Source of the DNA: DATFJZ01 sp046482845
GTDB lineage: Bacteria > Desulfobacterota > Desulfobacteria > Desulfobacterales > Desulfobacteraceae
Assembly: GCA_046482845.1 (NCBI GenBank)
Contig: JAWOEJ010000129.1
Coordinates: 1-5,983 of the forward strand
DNA: 5,983 bases
Direction: 5' to 3'
In this document: positions 5,574 through 5,983 of the stretch, piece after piece
How the letters are laid out: each line of letters begins with the position of its first letter
How positions within the stretch are numbered: position 1 is the stretch's first letter
Program-made: the position numbers and the translations under genes
The notes under the pieces: model-generated
Seen by the model: the letters and a program-made list of their open reading frames with translations, nothing else
Database searches by the model: none
What the model was told of the DNA's origin: nothing

Positions 5574-5601
5574 TTGATATTTGATATAAAAATGATATAT
5601 T
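5574..5601 (+). promoter_or_regulatory. Promoter of the brnT-brnA operon
   Basis: TTGATA (5574-5579) and TATATT (5596-5601) each differ from the sigma-70 consensus at one position and are 16 bases apart. The expected transcription start, about 7 bases past the -10, falls at or next to the ATG at 5608, so the mRNA would be leaderless or nearly so. No Shine-Dalgarno is present before that ATG. Confidence 0.6.
5575..5598 (+). promoter_or_regulatory. Three TGATAT repeats, candidate BrnA operator
   Basis: TGATAT occurs at 5575-5580, 5582-5587 and 5593-5598, lying in the -35, spacer and -10 of the promoter. Ribbon-helix-helix antitoxins commonly bind short repeated sites over their own promoter, so these are candidate BrnA sites. 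The AT-rich composition means chance repetition is possible. Confidence 0.35.
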
Positions 5602-5607
5602 TTTTAT

Positions 5608-5868
5608 ATGGAATTTGAATTTGATGAAAACAAAAGTCGCGCAAACAAGGAAAAGCACGGGATTGATTTTCACGAGGCCCAGGCTTTGTGGGATGATCCG
5701 GATCGAATTGAAATTCCTGCCAAAACCATTGACGAAAACAGATTTTTGCTCATTGGTAAAATTTTTCAAACACACTGGTCTGTTGTGGTGACCTACCGGC
5801 AAAGAAAAATAAGAATCATTTCAGCCCGAAAAGCCAGAAAAAAGGAAGTGGCGATTTATGAAAGCTGA
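5608..5868 (+). CDS. brnT: BrnT-family toxin (type II toxin-antitoxin ribonuclease)
   Basis: 86 residues, full length for the family. It has the BrnT hallmarks: FEFDENKSRANKEKHGIDF (residues 3-21) with FHEAQALWDDPD after it, a central RFLLIGK strand, and IRIISARKARKKEVAIYE at the end (Arg69, Arg74 and Glu80 in the conserved region). BrnT is a RelE-like fold RNase that halts translation when freed from its antitoxin under stress. The start at 5608 is fixed by the family N-terminus although there is no Shine-Dalgarno; the promoter position suggests a leaderless message. Its last 11 bases overlap the antitoxin start, so the toxin comes first, the usual order for brnTA. Confidence 0.92.
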   Translation: MEFEFDENKSRANKEKHGIDFHEAQALWDDPDRIEIPAKTIDENRFLLIGKIFQTHWSVVVTYRQRKIRIISARKARKKEVAIYES

Positions 5869-5983
5869 AGAACTAGATCAAAAATTTGAAAAAGGTGAAG
5901 ATATCACCGAATTTCTGGATCTTTCCAAAGCCCGCCGGCCCGGCCGGGAGTCCCGCCGTGTCAATGTTGATTTTCCCGAATGG
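5858..5983 (+). CDS. brnA: BrnA-family antitoxin, partial (N-terminal 42 residues)
   Basis: The frame opens with ATG at 5858 inside the end of brnT (11-base overlap) and runs off the window end. GGAAG lies about 10 bases upstream, inside brnT. Residues such as DLSKARRPG and RRVNVDFPEW are typical of the linker and first strand of BrnA/CopG-like ribbon-helix-helix antitoxins; the DNA-binding helices would follow beyond the window. It should bind and inhibit BrnT and repress the shared promoter, where three TGATAT repeats are candidate sites. Confidence 0.85.
   Translation, partial: MKAEELDQKFEKGEDITEFLDLSKARRPGRESRRVNVDFPEW

Noticed and set aside
5470..5802. 110-codon minus-strand ORF opposite brnT
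   Set aside because: It overlaps most of brnT, whose family motifs are clear; its own translation has no recognisable features.

Overview
The window looks like a chromosomal accessory region of a strictly anaerobic, sulfate-reducing-type bacterium (Desulfobacterota, probably Desulfobacterales). This is an inference from gene content: a DUF3786 protein with an N-terminal Cys4 iron-sulfur motif, followed by what looks like the start of a uroporphyrinogen-decarboxylase/corrinoid-methyltransferase-type gene. No rRNA, tRNA or CRISPR array is visible.

Layout. (1) 1-991, plus strand: an intact DUF3786 gene with a good Shine-Dalgarno, then a short 41-codon ORF with a strong Shine-Dalgarno whose N-terminus resembles URO-D/MtaA-type proteins but which stops early (a 5' gene remnant). 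(2) 996-1697, minus strand: an AbrB-type antitoxin and PIN-domain toxin pair with abutting stop and start codons and a palindromic candidate operator upstream. (3) 1893-2060, plus strand: a decayed second copy of the 3' end of the DUF3786 gene. It is about 88% identical over 157 aligned bases, has lost 120 bases in frame and carries an in-frame stop. The toxin-antitoxin module therefore sits between a 5' and a 3' remnant of what was probably a duplicated DUF3786/URO-D locus. (4) 5044-2171, minus strand: a tight three-gene operon of a fold-type III PLP-dependent amino acid decarboxylase, a small acyltransferase that resembles LuxI/FeeM-type acyl-ACP-using GNAT enzymes, and a two-domain GNAT protein. 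The decarboxylase gene is interrupted by a frameshift exactly at a run of ten G (ten C on the coding strand). (5) 5045-5607: a non-coding or doubtful region with a 181-bp imperfect palindrome and a 22-base sequence that also occurs at the first base of the window. (6) 5608 to the end, plus strand: a BrnT toxin gene and the start of its RHH-type BrnA antitoxin, with a strong promoter that would give an almost leaderless brnT transcript.

How the parts may work together. The minus-strand operon has the logic of a very small biosynthetic cluster: amino acid to amine by decarboxylation, amine to N-acyl amine by a LuxI/FeeM-like enzyme, and a further acylation or unknown step by the tandem GNAT protein. 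The product would be a small acylated amine, possibly a signal or membrane-active lipid; this is inference. The homopolymer tract in the first gene would make product formation switchable if the tract length varies in the population; a sequencing error at the tract is the main competing explanation. The operon is bracketed by two unrelated type II toxin-antitoxin modules and by repeat and pseudogene debris, as expected of a horizontally acquired or rearranged island.
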